Shown: in pieces, positions 5,647 through 8,064 of the stretch
Position numbering within the stretch: position 1 is the stretch's first letter
Layout: every line of letters begins with the position of its first letter
Assembly: GCA_027031145.1 (NCBI GenBank)
Contig: JALVEG010000505.1
Location: 1 to 8,064 of the forward strand
Source: Saprospiraceae bacterium
GTDB taxonomy: Bacteria > Bacteroidota > Bacteroidia > Chitinophagales > Saprospiraceae
Direction: 5' to 3'
Length of the DNA stretch: 8,064 nucleotides
Notes under the pieces: model-generated
Seen by the model: the letters and a program-made list of their open reading frames with translations, nothing else
What the model was told of the DNA's origin: nothing
Database searches by the model: none
Program-made: the position numbers and the translations under genes

Positions 5647-7995
5647 ATGAAAAGGATATTTACGTTGTTAGTGTTTTTTGGGATTTTATTATTTAGTCAA
5701 AGTGTTGAAGCATCTTTTGTGGACCAATTAGAGGACGCTGATGGATGGGATAATCATAATTCAGGTAATTGGACTGAAAATGCAAATGTTGGAACATATC
5801 AAGCTCACGGCATATATGCGAATAGTGGATCTACGTATTCAGGAAGCAGGAAAATTGGATTTAACGATGTTGGTGATTGGTTAGAATTACCCCCTGTTGA
5901 TTATCCACAAACTCTTAAATATTATGCCCGTCTTTCAAGCAGTGGTACTGCCAGTTCTAATAAATTAATGATTCAAGTTTATAATTCATCCAGTAGTAGT
6001 TGGGATGATGTTGTTGAGCATTCTTGTGGTTCAACTTCATATTCTCAATATTCAGCTGATATCAGTGCATATGTAACACAAACAAACGTTAGATTTAGGT
6101 TTTATAGAACTGCAGATAATAAGTCTCATTATATTGATGATATAGAAATTGTTACTTCTTCCTCCAACGATACAGATTCGGATGTAGATGGACCCGCACT
6201 TGGATCTCAACCTGACCCTGTTTTAATTTCTTCATTAACAGATACTGAACCGGAAGCTGTTAGAGTTTTTGATTTTGATGTTTGGGATTATGGCTCTCCA
6301 GGAGATGGATTATCTACAAAGATAACTCAGGTTAAAATAAAAGCAGGTTCAAATAATGATGTTGATTGGTCCACAAATATTGCTGGGGTAAAATTATCAA
6401 CTGACGGCGGTACATCTTTTGTTACTATCGGTACACCGATTATTTCTGCATCAGACATAACGATACCTATTACATCAGGAAATTTAGATGTTCCAAATGG
6501 AAATGCTGTTACGGTTTCTTTGTTAATTTATTTAAAAACATCCGGGTTAACTGATAATGGGACTTTGGAATTTATGGTAGATGATCCTGATCATGGATTT
6601 ACAGCTGATGCAAGCGGGTCACAATTTGCGACTACTTTTCCGGGTGCGACTTCTAATGAGATATTGATCGATGTTGATGCAACCGAACTAAGATTTGTTC
6701 AACAACCCAGTGATACAGAAGTAAATCAGACAATGTCACCTGCCGTAACAGTAGAAGCAACGGATGAAAATGGCAATAGAGATTTGGATTTTGCTTCTGA
6801 TATAGCGATTACATCTACAGGTACATTGTCAGGTTCTCCTGTTACATCTACTGCCTCTTCGGGATTGGCAACTTTTAGTTCACTAGTACATACTGCTACG
6901 GGTACAGGTCTTACACTTAATGCAGAAAGAGATGGTAGTGGTGATTGGGATGTTACGAGTAATACTTTTGATATTACTGCTGCCTGCACCAATGCGACGG
7001 CAAATATCAATGAATTTCATTATGATAATGTTGGGGATGATACAAATGAATTTGTAGAAATTTATATAGAAGATCCACAACCTTCTACTTTAAGTGATTA
7101 TACGGTTGAGTTGTATAATGGTAATGGAGGTGGTTCTTATGATAATGAAACACTTGATAATTTTACAGCAACTGCCGGAACAGGAGGTACATATTATGTA
7201 TGGGATCTTCCACAAAACGGAATTCAAAATGGTCCTGACGGCATTGCTCTTGGTGGACCTTGTGGGCTTATGGAGTTTTTAAGTTATGAGGATACTTTTC
7301 AGGCAACTGATGGTATTGCGGACGGACAAACAAGTACGGATGTTGGAGTTGAAGAAACTAGTTCAACACCTGAAAATTCTTCAATACAACTTGTTGGAGG
7401 AAGTTGGGTAGTAACAGATGGAGCTAATACAAAAGGTGCAGAAAATTCTTCTACACAACCTTTAGAATTACTTGATTTGTCTGTTACAAAAATAAATAAT
7501 TCCACACTTATTTCCTGGATAACATCCTCAGAACTCAACAATGATTACTTCTCTCTTGAATGGAGCCGGGATGGAAGGAATTTTAAGGAAATAGCTCAGA
7601 TCAAATCCAAGGGCAATCACAGGGAAAATCAGGAATATGGTTTTACACATAGAAATCCGGCTTTGGGAACAAATTATTACAGACTTACACAGTATGATCT
7701 TGACGGCAGAAGCGAAACATTCAATATAGTGTCGGTTACTTTTGATTTTGATAAGCAGGATATGATCATCGCTCCAAATAAAGTAAATAATAATCTTATT
7801 ATCGAATTTTCAAAACCTGTGGAAAACGGTTCTCTCCTTATCTATGATATGGAAGGACAAATGATAGAAAACAGTATTTTGGCTAAAGGCATAGATATGA
7901 TCAATCTGGATGTTTCGGGATTACCTTCGGGTCAGTATATAGTAAAATATCTGGATGTTAAAGGCACAGCTACAAAGAAATTTGTAAAGATGTAA
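5647..7995 (+). CDS. T9SS-secreted multidomain surface protein (jelly-roll-like, Ig-like, lamin-tail-like, type A sorting domain)
   Basis: The protein has 782 residues from the ATG at 5647, chosen because it begins a signal peptide (MKRIFTLLVFFGILLFSQSV, cleavage after ~EA22) and lies downstream of the promoter. Residues ~25-170 are an aromatic- and Ser-rich beta domain (WDNHNSGNW, KYYARLSSSG, FRFYRTADNKSHYIDDIEIV), like jelly-roll modules in Bacteroidota exoproteins. Residues ~185-345 form a repeat-like beta region. Residues ~345-445 are Ig/invasin-like (VQQPSDTEVN...VEATDENGN). Residues ~450-600 match a lamin-tail domain (INEFHYDN...NEFVEIYI, then SIQLVGGSWV). Residues ~605-698 are the fibronectin-III-like linker (PLELLDLSV, SELNNDYFSLEWS, GTNYYRLTQYDLDG). 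Residues ~706-782 are the T9SS type A sorting domain (LLIYDMEGQMI, LPSGQYIVKY, KKFVKM). It should cross the outer membrane via T9SS and be anchored or released. No catalytic domain is seen, so adhesion or structure is the best guess. Confidence 0.92.
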   Translation: MKRIFTLLVFFGILLFSQSVEASFVDQLEDADGWDNHNSGNWTENANVGTYQAHGIYANSGSTYSGSRKIGFNDVGDWLELPPVDYPQTLKYYARLSSSGTASSNKLMIQVYNSSSSSWDDVVEHSCGSTSYSQYSADISAYVTQTNVRFRFYRTADNKSHYIDDIEIVTSSSNDTDSDVDGPALGSQPDPVLISSLTDTEPEAVRVFDFDVWDYGSPGDGLSTKITQVKIKAGSNNDVDWSTNIAGVKLSTDGGTSFVTIGTPIISASDITIPITSGNLDVPNGNAVTVSLLIYLKTSGLTDNGTLEFMVDDPDHGFTADASGSQFATTFPGATSNEILIDVDATELRFVQQPSDTEVNQTMSPAVTVEATDENGNRDLDFASDIAITSTGTLSGSPVTSTASSGLATFSSLVHTATGTGLTLNAERDGSGDWDVTSNTFDITAACTNATANINEFHYDNVGDDTNEFVEIYIEDPQPSTLSDYTVELYNGNGGGSYDNETLDNFTATAGTGGTYYVWDLPQNGIQNGPDGIALGGPCGLMEFLSYEDTFQATDGIADGQTSTDVGVEETSSTPENSSIQLVGGSWVVTDGANTKGAENSSTQPLELLDLSVTKINNSTLISWITSSELNNDYFSLEWSRDGRNFKEIAQIKSKGNHRENQEYGFTHRNPALGTNYYRLTQYDLDGRSETFNIVSVTFDFDKQDMIIAPNKVNNNLIIEFSKPVENGSLLIYDMEGQMIENSILAKGIDMINLDVSGLPSGQYIVKYLDVKGTATKKFVKM

Positions 7996-8025
7996 GATTT
8001 AGCAGGAAAAATACAAGTAAATATT

Positions 8026-8060
8026 AAAAAAAGGTGCAATTATTCAATTGTGCCTTTTTT
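8026..8060 (+). terminator. Rho-independent terminator after the T9SS gene
   Basis: The arms GGTGCAATT (8033-8041) and AATTGTGCC (8046-8054) form a 9-bp stem with two G-U wobbles and a 4-nt loop. They are flanked by an A-run (8026-8032) and TTTTTT (8055-8060), so the stem can extend by A-T pairs and the signal may work in both directions. It lies 30 nt after the stop codon. Confidence 0.85.
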
Positions 8061-8064
8061 GAGG

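Overview
The window looks like a chromosomal segment of an AT-rich member of the Bacteroidota. Three things support this. There is a type IX secretion (T9SS) protein with the usual pre-sorting linker (PLELLDLSV...SELNNDYF...) and C-terminal sorting domain. There is a promoter of the Bacteroidota -33/-7 type (TTG, 19 nt, TATCTTTG). The Nif3-like, C4 zinc-ribbon and secreted TPR genes are all of types I know from this phylum. Genus cannot be told from the sequence. All supported genes are on the + strand.

Layout. (1) 2-2631 is a tight run of three genes: the 3' end of a Nif3-like dinuclear-metal protein, a coiled-coil/C4 zinc-ribbon protein 4 nt later, and a secreted TPR protein 22 nt after that. 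(2) 2686-4276 is a two-gene unit 54 nt downstream: a soluble coiled-coil protein of unknown function and, 19 nt later, a protein with two N-terminal membrane segments followed by a PspA/Vipp1 (bacterial ESCRT-III)-like helical region. (3) 4277-4933 is a 657-nt non-coding region filled with short palindromic repeats. It holds ten 13-nt hairpins in both orientations, two of them joined to a second palindrome, ending in a six-copy array with a 54-nt step and a 108-nt higher-order unit. (4) 4934-5446 encodes a probable lipoprotein or membrane protein that joins an FtsH-extracellular-like domain to a two-helix PLDc_N-like membrane module. (5) 5447-5646 holds a good promoter and a perfect 12-bp leader hairpin. 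(6) 5647-7995 encodes a 782-residue T9SS-secreted multidomain surface protein, followed by a terminator hairpin at the window's end.

How the parts may work together. The first three genes are close enough for co-transcription, but a shared function is not evident. The 2686-4276 pair is plausibly a small membrane-maintenance unit, by inference from PspA/Vipp1 biology. The gene at 4934 also suggests envelope function, but the repeat field separates it from that unit. The most unusual content is the repeat field: its stems vary in sequence but keep pairing through compensatory changes, which points to selection on, or propagation of, a nucleic-acid structure. The membrane-anchored PspA-like pair and the FtsH-ext/PLDc_N-like fusion are the most interesting protein-level observations.
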